In this document: piece by piece, positions 8,188 through 14,970 of the stretch
Layout of the letters: every line of letters begins with the position of its first letter
Numbering within the stretch: the stretch's first letter is position 1
Assembly (NCBI RefSeq): GCF_016786325.1
Contig: NZ_JADWYU010000152.1
Span: 1 to 42,520, forward strand
Length of the DNA stretch: 42,520 nucleotides
Direction of reading: 5' to 3'
Source: Frankia nepalensis
GTDB lineage: Bacteria > Actinomycetota > Actinomycetes > Frankiales > Frankiaceae
Program-made: the position numbers and the translations under genes
The notes under the pieces: generated by a model
Database searches by the model: none
Seen by the model: the letters and a program-made list of their open reading frames with translations, nothing else
What the model was told of the DNA's origin: nothing

Positions 8188-9155
8188 GCGACGCCGCTGC
8201 CCGCGGCATCACCACGACGGATGCTGTCACTCCCGAGGTCATCGCGTCAGTCGACGAGATTCTGCGGCCTTACCTGCGGCGAACTCCAGTCCTCGGAATC
8301 GACCGGGCCGATTTCGGACTCGCGCCCGGGCCCCTCGCTCTCAAGCTCGAACACCTCCAGCACTCCGGGTCGTTCAAGGCACGCGGCGCATTCGCCAACC
8401 TGCTGCTGCGCGGCGTCCCTGAAGCCGGAGTCGTCGCGGCCTCCGGCGGCAACCACGGCGCCGCCGTCGCGTATGCCGCCCACGTCCGGGGAGTTCCGGC
8501 GCGGATCTATGTGCCGGAGGTCTCCTCGCCGGCGAAGATCTCCCGGATACGTGGGTATGGCGCCGAGCTCGTGGTCACGGGCGCGACCTACGCCGAGGCT
8601 CATGAGGCCAGCGGCGTCTGGGCGGCCGGTTCCGGTGCGTTGCCGGTGCCTGCCTTCGACCAGATCGAGACGATCCTCGGCGCGGCGACGCTCGCCGTCG
8701 AGCTCGAACGACAGGTTGGCCAGACGGCGACCGTGTTGGCGTCTGTCGGCGGTGGCGGGCTGCTCGCGGGCATCGCGGGATGGTGCGTCCACCGAACACG
8801 CGTCGTGGGCGCCGAACCTGAGAGCGCGCCGACCCTGACGCGGGCTCTGGCGGCGGGACGCCCGGTTGACGCCCCCGCCGGCGGCGTCGCGGTCGACTCC
8901 CTCGCGCCTCGCCGGGTCGGCGAGCACACCTTCCGGATCATCAGTCGTTACGTCGACCAGGTGGTTCTGGTGACCGATGACCAGATCCGGCAGGCCCAGG
9001 AGATTCTGTGGGACCGGCTACGCCTCGTTGCCGAGCCGGGTGGTTGCGCCGCCCTAGCCGCCGTTCTCGCTGGCAGGTACCTACCCGCGCCCGACGAGGC
9101 CGTCACCGTCGTGATCAGCGGCGCGAACACCACCGCGGTAAGTTTCGCCCCCTGA
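8184..9155 (+). CDS. PLP-dependent serine/threonine dehydratase family enzyme
   Basis: A 323-residue fold type II pyridoxal-phosphate enzyme. The Schiff-base lysine is Lys65 in SGSFKARGA, the substrate/PLP loop is SGGNHG (about 87-92), and the phosphate-binding glycine loop is SVGGGGLLAG. It would deaminate serine or threonine, or a hydroxy-amino acid, to a keto acid and ammonia; there is no ACT regulatory domain, so it is of the catabolic or broad-specificity type. The GTG start overlaps the ArsR stop as GTGA. Related enzymes also racemise or act on hydroxyaspartate, so the exact substrate is open. The pairing with an ArsR repressor is unusual and suggests metabolite-controlled expression. 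Confidence 0.85.
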   Translation: MSDAAARGITTTDAVTPEVIASVDEILRPYLRRTPVLGIDRADFGLAPGPLALKLEHLQHSGSFKARGAFANLLLRGVPEAGVVAASGGNHGAAVAYAAHVRGVPARIYVPEVSSPAKISRIRGYGAELVVTGATYAEAHEASGVWAAGSGALPVPAFDQIETILGAATLAVELERQVGQTATVLASVGGGGLLAGIAGWCVHRTRVVGAEPESAPTLTRALAAGRPVDAPAGGVAVDSLAPRRVGEHTFRIISRYVDQVVLVTDDQIRQAQEILWDRLRLVAEPGGCAALAAVLAGRYLPAPDEAVTVVISGANTTAVSFAP

Positions 9156-9225
9156 CCATCGGTTTGGCCGCCAGGTCGACCGGTCTCACCGATCAGTTCG
9201 GCGGGCGCGTGGCCCTCGCGGGTCG

Positions 9226-9993
9226 CTACCTCCTGGCCGCGCGCAGCCGGTCGCGCAGTTCCCGGACGTGGTCGGCGAAGCCCGGCCGGGCGACCGACCA
9301 CTCCTGGGCGGCCAGCTCCAGGGAGACCGCCTCGTCCGAGGACGTCATCGCCAGGCTCGCCCGCAGCGTCTCCTTGGTACGTGTCACCAGGTCGCGCTGG
9401 CGGCCCGCGGCGCGGGCCGCCAGCGCGCAGGCCCGGTCCAGCAGCTCGTCGTCCGGCACGCAGCGCCAGGCGAGCCCCGCCGCGGCCGCCTCCGCGCCGG
9501 TCAGCCGGTCGCCGCAGAGCACCAGCGCCGCCGCGCCCTGCGGACCTACCCGGTGGGCCAGTCGCCACAGGTGGCCCCCGCCGGGGTGGATGCCGACGTC
9601 GAGGAAGCGCGGGTCGAACGTCGCCGACGGCGAGGCGAGCACGACGTCGCAGGCCAGCGGCAGGTTCACCCCGGCGCCGATCGCCGCGCCGCCGACGGCG
9701 GCGATCGTCGGCACCGGGGCGTTCGCGACCGCGAGCATCCCCGCGTACAGCGCCCGCAGCGGCGCCTTCGGCGTGATCAGGTCGTCCAGGTTGCCACCGG
9801 CGGAGAACACCGGTGGGGTCGCGGCCAGCACGATCGCCCCCGCGCCCTCCGCCAGCGCCGACCCCACGGCGGCGGCGAGCGCGTCGGACAGTTCCAGCGA
9901 CAGCGCGTTGCGGTGCGCCGGGTCGTCGAGTGTGAGCACCGCGTACCCGTCGCGGAACTCGACGGCGACCAGCGGCCGCGCCTCGTCCGTCAC
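9226..9993 (-). CDS. Crotonase-superfamily (enoyl-CoA hydratase-like) protein lacking both classical catalytic Glu
   Basis: A 255-residue crotonase-fold protein with the CoA-binding and oxyanion-hole regions (HRNALS; FSAGGNLDDL; GAAIGAGVN). By alignment from memory with the rat mitochondrial hydratase, Glu144 (in GGGCELA) corresponds to Asn in GAGVNLP, and Glu164 (in QPE) corresponds to Phe in DPRF. Classical water addition is therefore unlikely; isomerase, hydrolase or other crotonase chemistry is possible. The GTG start has GGAGG five bases upstream. It lies 118 bases downstream of an SDR gene on the same strand, and the two probably form an operon. The fold is certain; the reaction is not. 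Confidence 0.85.
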   Translation of the reverse strand: MTDEARPLVAVEFRDGYAVLTLDDPAHRNALSLELSDALAAAVGSALAEGAGAIVLAATPPVFSAGGNLDDLITPKAPLRALYAGMLAVANAPVPTIAAVGGAAIGAGVNLPLACDVVLASPSATFDPRFLDVGIHPGGGHLWRLAHRVGPQGAAALVLCGDRLTGAEAAAAGLAWRCVPDDELLDRACALAARAAGRQRDLVTRTKETLRASLAMTSSDEAVSLELAAQEWSVARPGFADHVRELRDRLRAARR

Positions 9994-10013
9994 GTGGACC
10001 TCCGATCGCAGGT

Positions 10014-10042
10014 GTTCGGCCCGCGGGCGTTCGGCCCGCGGG
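10014..10042. repeat. Two tandem copies of a 15-base unit containing CCCGCGGG
   Basis: GTTCGGCCCGCGGG occurs twice with a 15-base period between the crotonase start and the SDR stop. Each copy includes the palindrome CCCGCGGG, so it could fold, but no clear terminator tail is seen. Confidence 0.75.
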
Positions 10043-10110
10043 TACCGGCGCGGCCGGCGCCGCGGGTGGGCCTCGGCGCCGTCGGCCGAGGTGGTCGGAC
10101 CCGCCGGGTG

Positions 10111-10956
10111 TCAGAGCTTGAAGTTGCCGGTCACGGGATCGATGTGGTCGTCGTAGTCGCCGGCGGTGGCCAGCTCGCCCATCGTCGCCAGGGTCGTGGC
10201 GTCGACCGGCGCGCTCGCGGGGTTGAGGGTGACGTCGTCGACGGCGATGGCCGGATGCGCGAACGCGAACGCGACCGTCTCGGCGATCGCGACGCCGACG
10301 TCGTCGACATGCATGTATTCGGCCGTGACGAGGCCGTTGCTCGCCCACTTCGGCAGGACCTCGCCGAGCACCGTGTGGTCGAAGTCGTTCGCGATCTCGG
10401 TCGGCATGGTCGCGCCGATCGTGAGCCGCAGGAAGCGGTGCTCGGGGTGCTCCAGTCGCCAGGTCCGCAGCGAATGATCCAGCGCCGCCTTGCTCGCCCC
10501 GTAGGCGCCCATACCGTGCGCCGGCTGCGCGACGTTGGCCGAGGAGACATAGAGGAAGAGGCCGGGCTCCCGCCGGGCGCGGATCGCGGCGGCGGTGACC
10601 AGCGCCGGGCCGGTGACGTTCGTGGCGAACGCGGTCGACCAGGTGGCGGCGGTCAGGCGCGTCATCATCTGCAGCGGCGAGATGCCGACCGGGAACAGCA
10701 CCGCGTCCACCGAGCCGAGCGCGTCCGTCGCGGCCGTCACGACGCGGGCGCACGCGTCCTCGTCGCGCAGGTCGGCCGGGATCGCGACACCTCCGCCCGC
10801 CGCGGCGACCACCTCTTCCAGTTGCTGGGCGCGGCGGCCGACGACGGCGATCTCGCCGCCGCGGGCCGCGACGGCGAGCGCGGTGGACCGGCCGACGCCC
10901 GACGAGGCTCCGACCACCACGATCCGGCGACCCTTTAAGTTGATCTCGATTCCCAT
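10111..10956 (-). CDS. SDR family NAD(P)-dependent oxidoreductase
   Basis: A 281-residue classical-size short-chain dehydrogenase. The cofactor motif is GASSGVG (residues 16-22), and the catalytic residues are Ser139, Tyr152 and Lys156 (YGASK). RR at 41-42, after the second beta-strand, suggests an NADP preference. The ATG at 10956 is chosen because GGGAG lies about seven bases upstream; an earlier in-frame start would add 15 residues that look like untranslated sequence. It is probably transcribed with the crotonase gene. It differs from the two mycofactocin-type SDRs in this window because it lacks the GQGRSHA signature and the extra insertion. The substrate is unknown. Confidence 0.88.
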   Translation of the reverse strand: MGIEINLKGRRIVVVGASSGVGRSTALAVAARGGEIAVVGRRAQQLEEVVAAAGGGVAIPADLRDEDACARVVTAATDALGSVDAVLFPVGISPLQMMTRLTAATWSTAFATNVTGPALVTAAAIRARREPGLFLYVSSANVAQPAHGMGAYGASKAALDHSLRTWRLEHPEHRFLRLTIGATMPTEIANDFDHTVLGEVLPKWASNGLVTAEYMHVDDVGVAIAETVAFAFAHPAIAVDDVTLNPASAPVDATTLATMGELATAGDYDDHIDPVTGNFKL

Positions 10957-11039
10957 GGACTGCTCCCTGGAAGGGCGGGGACGGGGGCACGTCCGGACCA
11001 ACGGCGGTGAGACCGAGCGGACCAGTGGGCCGCACCAGA

Positions 11040-11062
11040 CGCAGATTGCATACTATATCCGA
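11040..11062. promoter_or_regulatory. AT-rich site upstream of the SDR, similar to the 5755-5781 site
   Basis: CGCAGATTGCATACTATATCC stands out in GC-rich sequence about 85 bases above the SDR start. Its first nine bases, and ATA after one mismatch, match the minus-strand reading of the site at 5781-5755. It could be a promoter with an operator shared by both loci. Confidence 0.35.
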
Positions 11063-11237
11063 CGTTCCAGTCGACTCCGCAACCCATGATTCACCCTGGG
11101 CCGACCGGCTCAGCATCGGGATGAGACCGGTCGAGACTGACAAGATCGGTCGAGACTCCGGCGCCGCCGCGGCATGGGCCCGGGAAGGGGCCGGCGGACC
11201 GCCGCGGCTCCAGCGGGCGCCGGGGCTCCAACCGACG

Positions 11238-11278
11238 CGTGGCGCGTCAGCACGGCCGAGCCGTGCTGACGCGCCACG
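11238..11278 (-). terminator. Strong 19-bp hairpin downstream of the second mycofactocin-type SDR
   Basis: A perfect 19-base-pair stem (11238-11256 with 11260-11278) closes on a three-base CGA loop, 15 bases beyond the SDR stop codon. It is a very stable transcription terminator candidate, although no T-run follows. It separates the SDR/KAS III unit from the SDR/crotonase unit. Confidence 0.8.
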
Positions 11279-11292
11279 GGGTACGCGCGGGC

Positions 11293-12162
11293 TCAGCTGC
11301 CGATGGCGATCTCGCCCTTGAGCATCGCGCCGGCGTCGAGCCGGATGTTGAGGCCCGTGATGTAGCGCGAGTCCTCGCTGGCCAGGAACAGCACCAGCGC
11401 GGAGACGTCACCGGGCTCGAGGAACGAGATCGGCATCGGCTGCATGAACGGGAAGGCGACCTCGGCGTCCTCGCGGGTCGGCGTCTTGCCTTCCGCGACG
11501 AGGTCCGGGCGGAACGCGCGGTAGATGTCGTCGTTCTGCAGCAGCCGAGTGTTCACGTTGGTCGGGTGGATCGCGTTCAGCCGGATGTTGTGCGGCGCCA
11601 GCTGGAGCGCGAGCGTCTCGACGTACTGGAAGACCAGGCGCTTGGCGAACGAGTACGCCACACCGCCGGTCTTGCCCATCGCCTCGGTGGTGTTCTTCAT
11701 CAGGCCGGCGGTGGAGCCGGTGATGATGATCGAGGCACCGGCCTGAAGATGCGGGGCGACGACCGCGACAGTGTTGTGCGCGCCGACGAAGTCGACGTCC
11801 ATGCCGTCGATGAAGCCCTCGATCAGTGTGCGGTCGTTCATCGGCAGGATGCCGGCGTTCGCGAGGACGATGTCCACCTTGCCGAACTGGGCGAGGCCCT
11901 GGTCGAGCGCGGCCTTCAGCTGCTCCTTGATCCGCACGTCGGCCTTGACGGCGACGATGCTGCCGCCGGCCGCCTCAACTTCTTTGACGGTCTGCGCCAG
12001 GTCCTCCGCGCTCGCCATCTCGTAGTTGACGGTCGGGATGTCCTCGCAGATGTCGACCGCGATGATGCTGGCACCCTCGCTCGCGAGCTTGATCGCGTGG
12101 CTACGCCCCTGCCCGCGCCCGGCGCCGGTGATGAAGGCGACCTTGCCGTCCAGCTTGCCCAT
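11293..12162 (-). CDS. Mycofactocin-type NAD-binding SDR family oxidoreductase (copy 2)
   Basis: A 289-residue paralogue of the protein at 3437-4297. The two align without gaps through residue 180, with TGAGRGQGRSHA from residue 12 and the same catalytic Ser150, Tyr170 and Lys174 (YSFAK). The insertion after VDICE is diagnostic of the mycofactocin-coupled group. The ATG start has AGGAGGG four bases upstream. It lies downstream of a KAS III-like gene on the same strand, with a perfect inverted repeat between them that may regulate it. It differs from copy 1 mainly in the 41-60 and 103-118 segments, which probably line the substrate pocket. It is presumably an alcohol dehydrogenase regenerating through mycofactocin. 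Confidence 0.88.
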   Translation of the reverse strand: MGKLDGKVAFITGAGRGQGRSHAIKLASEGASIIAVDICEDIPTVNYEMASAEDLAQTVKEVEAAGGSIVAVKADVRIKEQLKAALDQGLAQFGKVDIVLANAGILPMNDRTLIEGFIDGMDVDFVGAHNTVAVVAPHLQAGASIIITGSTAGLMKNTTEAMGKTGGVAYSFAKRLVFQYVETLALQLAPHNIRLNAIHPTNVNTRLLQNDDIYRAFRPDLVAEGKTPTREDAEVAFPFMQPMPISFLEPGDVSALVLFLASEDSRYITGLNIRLDAGAMLKGEIAIGS

Positions 12163-12258
12163 CTAACCCTCCTGAATCGATCGCGGTCGCGATCGTGGCC
12201 TGGCGTCGCGATCGTGGCGGCTGCGCCCACGATGCTAAGACGACATCGTAGTTCTCCT

Positions 12259-12274
12259 ATGCGGAGATCCGCAT
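12259..12274. promoter_or_regulatory. Inverted repeat ATGCGGA-GA-TCCGCAT
   Basis: Perfect seven-base arms separated by GA lie between the KAS III stop and the SDR start, about 100 bases above the SDR. The symmetry and position suit a TetR- or MarR-type operator for the SDR. The flanking sequence also holds two copies of TCGCGATCGTGGC (12186-12198 and 12205-12217). Confidence 0.5.
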
Positions 12275-12344
12275 TTCTTGCGTATCGCTGGCGTATCACC
12301 GAAAGGGCTGGTAGTAGGCCAGAAGCCCGATGTCCGCGGTTGTG

Positions 12345-13394
12345 TCAGGGAACCCGGACCACCTGTGCGGCCCAGGCCAGTCCGGCGCCGAACCCCACGA
12401 GCAGGGCGAGGTCGCCGGCCCGCACCGCCCGGTTGCGGTGCAGCCGGTGCAGCGCGAGCGGGATGGACGCGGCCGACGTGTTGCCGGCGTCGGCGCCGTC
12501 GCGCGCGACCACCGCCCTGACGGCGCCGAGCTTCTCGGCGAGGGCGTTGACGATGCGCAGGTTGGCCTGGTGCGGGATGACGGCGGCGAGGTCCTTGGGG
12601 GCGACGCCGGCACGCTCGCAGGCGGCGAGCGCCACCCGGTGCACGCTCCCGGTGGCCCACCGGAAGACCGCCTGGCCCTCCATCCGCATCCGCTGGCTGT
12701 CCGGCTCGACCTGGATGAGCGACGCTTTCGAGCCGTCGCTGCCCCAGGTGACCGGGCCGATCGCGGCCGGCTCCCCCTCGGCGCCCGCCTCGGCCGGCCC
12801 GATGACGACCGCGCCGGCGCCGTCCCCGAAGATGATCGACGTGCCCAGGTCGGCGGGGTCGATGTAGTCGGTCATCCGCTCGGCGCCGACGACGACCGCG
12901 TGGCGGGCCGTGCCCGCGCGTACCGAGTCGGCGGCGGCCGCGACCGCGTAGCAGAAGCCCGCGCAGGCCGCGTTGAAGTCCACGGTCGCGGCGGCGGGCG
13001 CGCCAAGGCCGGCGGCGACCTCGGCGGCGACGACGCCGGCCCGTGGCTGGCTGCTGCAGGTCGCGACCATCACCAGGTCGACGTCGGCCGCCGTCAGGCC
13101 GCTGTCGGCCAGCGCTTCCCGCGCCGCGGCGAGCGCCATCACGCCGATGGTCTCGTCGGCGGCGGCGACCCCGCGGGTGACGAATCCGGTGCGGCCCTCG
13201 ACCCACTGGGCGGTCCGGCCGAACCTGCCGGCCAGTTCCTCGCTGGTGAGCCTGCCCACGGGCCGGTAGGCGCCGAGGCCGAGCAGCCGCGCGCCGCCGG
13301 GCGCGCGGCCGGTACCCCCCGGGCGCGCGACTCGGGGAGCGGGTATGGGGATCCGCGAGGTGCCGCTGGTCTCGGGGGTGGCGGCGGCTGTCAT
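12345..13394 (-). CDS. 3-oxoacyl-ACP synthase III (FabH/KAS III-like thiolase-fold enzyme)
   Basis: A 349-residue condensing enzyme. The complete Cys-His-Asn triad of KAS III is present: Cys144 in NAACAGF, His275 in IPHQAN and Asn305 in AGNTSAAS. The FGDGAGAVV motif is present too. The ATG start has AGGAG nine bases upstream. The first 33 residues are a Pro/Gly/Arg-rich extension before the usual start (RLLGLGAYRPVGRLT). It may start a carbon chain from an acyl-CoA, or make a beta-keto product in a secondary pathway; no acyl carrier protein or other fatty-acid-synthesis gene is nearby, so housekeeping fabH is unlikely. It precedes the second mycofactocin-type SDR. Confidence 0.9.
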   Translation of the reverse strand: MTAAATPETSGTSRIPIPAPRVARPGGTGRAPGGARLLGLGAYRPVGRLTSEELAGRFGRTAQWVEGRTGFVTRGVAAADETIGVMALAAAREALADSGLTAADVDLVMVATCSSQPRAGVVAAEVAAGLGAPAAATVDFNAACAGFCYAVAAAADSVRAGTARHAVVVGAERMTDYIDPADLGTSIIFGDGAGAVVIGPAEAGAEGEPAAIGPVTWGSDGSKASLIQVEPDSQRMRMEGQAVFRWATGSVHRVALAACERAGVAPKDLAAVIPHQANLRIVNALAEKLGAVRAVVARDGADAGNTSAASIPLALHRLHRNRAVRAGDLALLVGFGAGLAWAAQVVRVP

Positions 13395-13752
13395 CTTCCG
13401 GTTCTCCTCACTGCCGCCGGTGCCGGACGCGCCGGAAGGGCGGCGCCGGGAGATTCACCGATGAGGCATCCGCGCGGATCGTAGAAGCATTCCGGCGTCC
13501 CGTCAGGAGGGTTAAAGGTCACTTACTCGCCAGTCACAAACTTCCAGGCGCGATAGCGCCGTTCTGACGACCAGATTCAACTACGCGGCGTCGTCGGCGA
13601 TGAACACCGTGAAACCTCCGCCAGAGTTGTCCGGGCCGCGCGCAACCGTTGGGCGAACAACCTCCGCGCTCCCGTTCGAAATCCGGGCGCTTGTATGGCC
13701 GGCGGCACGGAGCACACGAACACCGCCCACGGATTGCGACGGCTTCCGCGGG
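13395..13752. other. 358-base intergenic gap
   Basis: The gap lies between the KAS III start and the stop of the Panacea-domain gene. It holds the KAS III upstream region, with a moderately AT-rich patch near 13505-13550 (GGTCACTTACTCGCCAGTC) that could include its promoter. No convincing gene, RNA or hairpin was seen. Confidence 0.5.
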
Positions 13753-14706
13753 CTACCTGCCGCGGCCGCCGTCGGCGTCGTCGGGGTCAGGAGTGACGGC
13801 CAGGACCGTGGCGAACCCTTCGCCGCGCCGGTCGAGGTCCGCGTAGAACCCGGCCAGGCAGCGCCAGGAGATCTCCACCTCGCCGCCACCGCTGGCCAGC
13901 GCGCGGCTCGCCTCGCGCCACGGCCGCTCCCCACACGCGAACGCGCGCAGCTGGCTCAGGCTCAGCCGCCCGTAGGAGTCGAGGATCATGTCGATGATCG
14001 CCCGCTCCCCGCGAATGAGGTGTTCCGGCACGCCACGAATGTCGCCGGGCCGTAGCTGGAAACCCCGGGAAGCCTGGTAGAGCGCGGGCACGACAGGACC
14101 ATCCCGCCAGCCGTGGACCGGCTCGGGAAAGATCGCCCGCCGATGCCGGGCCAGGCTCCACGCCTGCGCGTAGTACACGAGAATCTGTAGCCTGGGCGCC
14201 GCCATCGACCCCCGCTCGCGCAGGATGTAGGCGGCGACATCCAGCACGCTGGCCACCCCGACGACGATCCCGCCGTCCTCACCGGACCGGAAGGCGTTCC
14301 GCCCCGCGATAGTGATGGCGGGAGCCATGACACGGGCGTCCTCGGTCGTCCACCAGTAGAACCTCGTCTCGTCGTAGCCGACGACGAGCAGGGCACGCAC
14401 CGTCGCCGGCCCCCAGCCTCGCGCGCGTAGCTCCTCGTCCCAGGCGTCCTTCAGCCACCCTGGCGGCCCGTCCTCGAAGCGGCGCAGCGACACGCAGCCG
14501 GCGCCCCGGCAGCCGAGTTCCCAGCCGCCCGCCAGCAGCCAGGCCTCGACGGCCGACGCGAGCGCCCTGCCCGAACCGGCCTGCGCCACCGCCATCTCCG
14601 CCCGCGCCGTTCGGATGTCGAGCGGCCGCCCGGTCGCCTCGTCCGCGCGCCGCGCACCGCCGTCATGGGTGTTTGTCAGAGAGCACACAGGAACAGCGTA
14701 GGGCAT
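13753..14706 (-). CDS. Panacea (SocA-like, DUF4065) domain protein with an unassigned N-terminal half
   Basis: A 317-residue protein. Residues from about 153 (VLDVAAYIL, then LQILVYYAQAWSLA and GPVVPALYQA) to about 290 match the Panacea/SocA antitoxin domain, known as a versatile antitoxin or proteolytic-adaptor module. Residues 1-150 are not recognised; they include GCRGAGC and a Tyr/Trp-rich strand (YDETRFYWWTTED). The ATG at 14706 is a compromise: the frame is open up to 14958, and a GTG near residue 151 would give a bare Panacea domain. No toxin gene is evident next to it, so the N-terminal half might be a partner domain or a fused effector. Domain call moderately secure; start uncertain. 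Confidence 0.6.
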   Translation of the reverse strand: MPYAVPVCSLTNTHDGGARRADEATGRPLDIRTARAEMAVAQAGSGRALASAVEAWLLAGGWELGCRGAGCVSLRRFEDGPPGWLKDAWDEELRARGWGPATVRALLVVGYDETRFYWWTTEDARVMAPAITIAGRNAFRSGEDGGIVVGVASVLDVAAYILRERGSMAAPRLQILVYYAQAWSLARHRRAIFPEPVHGWRDGPVVPALYQASRGFQLRPGDIRGVPEHLIRGERAIIDMILDSYGRLSLSQLRAFACGERPWREASRALASGGGEVEISWRCLAGFYADLDRRGEGFATVLAVTPDPDDADGGRGR

Positions 14707-14970
14707 TTCGGCGATGCCACCGGAACCGGGACCGGTTATCACCCCGAAGAAGGCCACCCATTCCTGGTTCACGCCATCGATGGAGCTTTTGAAAGCGCTT
14801 ACCGTGCCGCCACGGCGCAGTCGACCAGATCGATTGCAATCCGGCGTCAATATCGAGGTTTGTTTCCATGGAATCCATTCGCATCCGCGTGGGCGGCCTG
14901 GCACGCGCGCGCTTCGCGGCAGTCCGACAGGACCGGCGGGCGCGGTCGGCGGCCCCACGGGGACGGAGCC

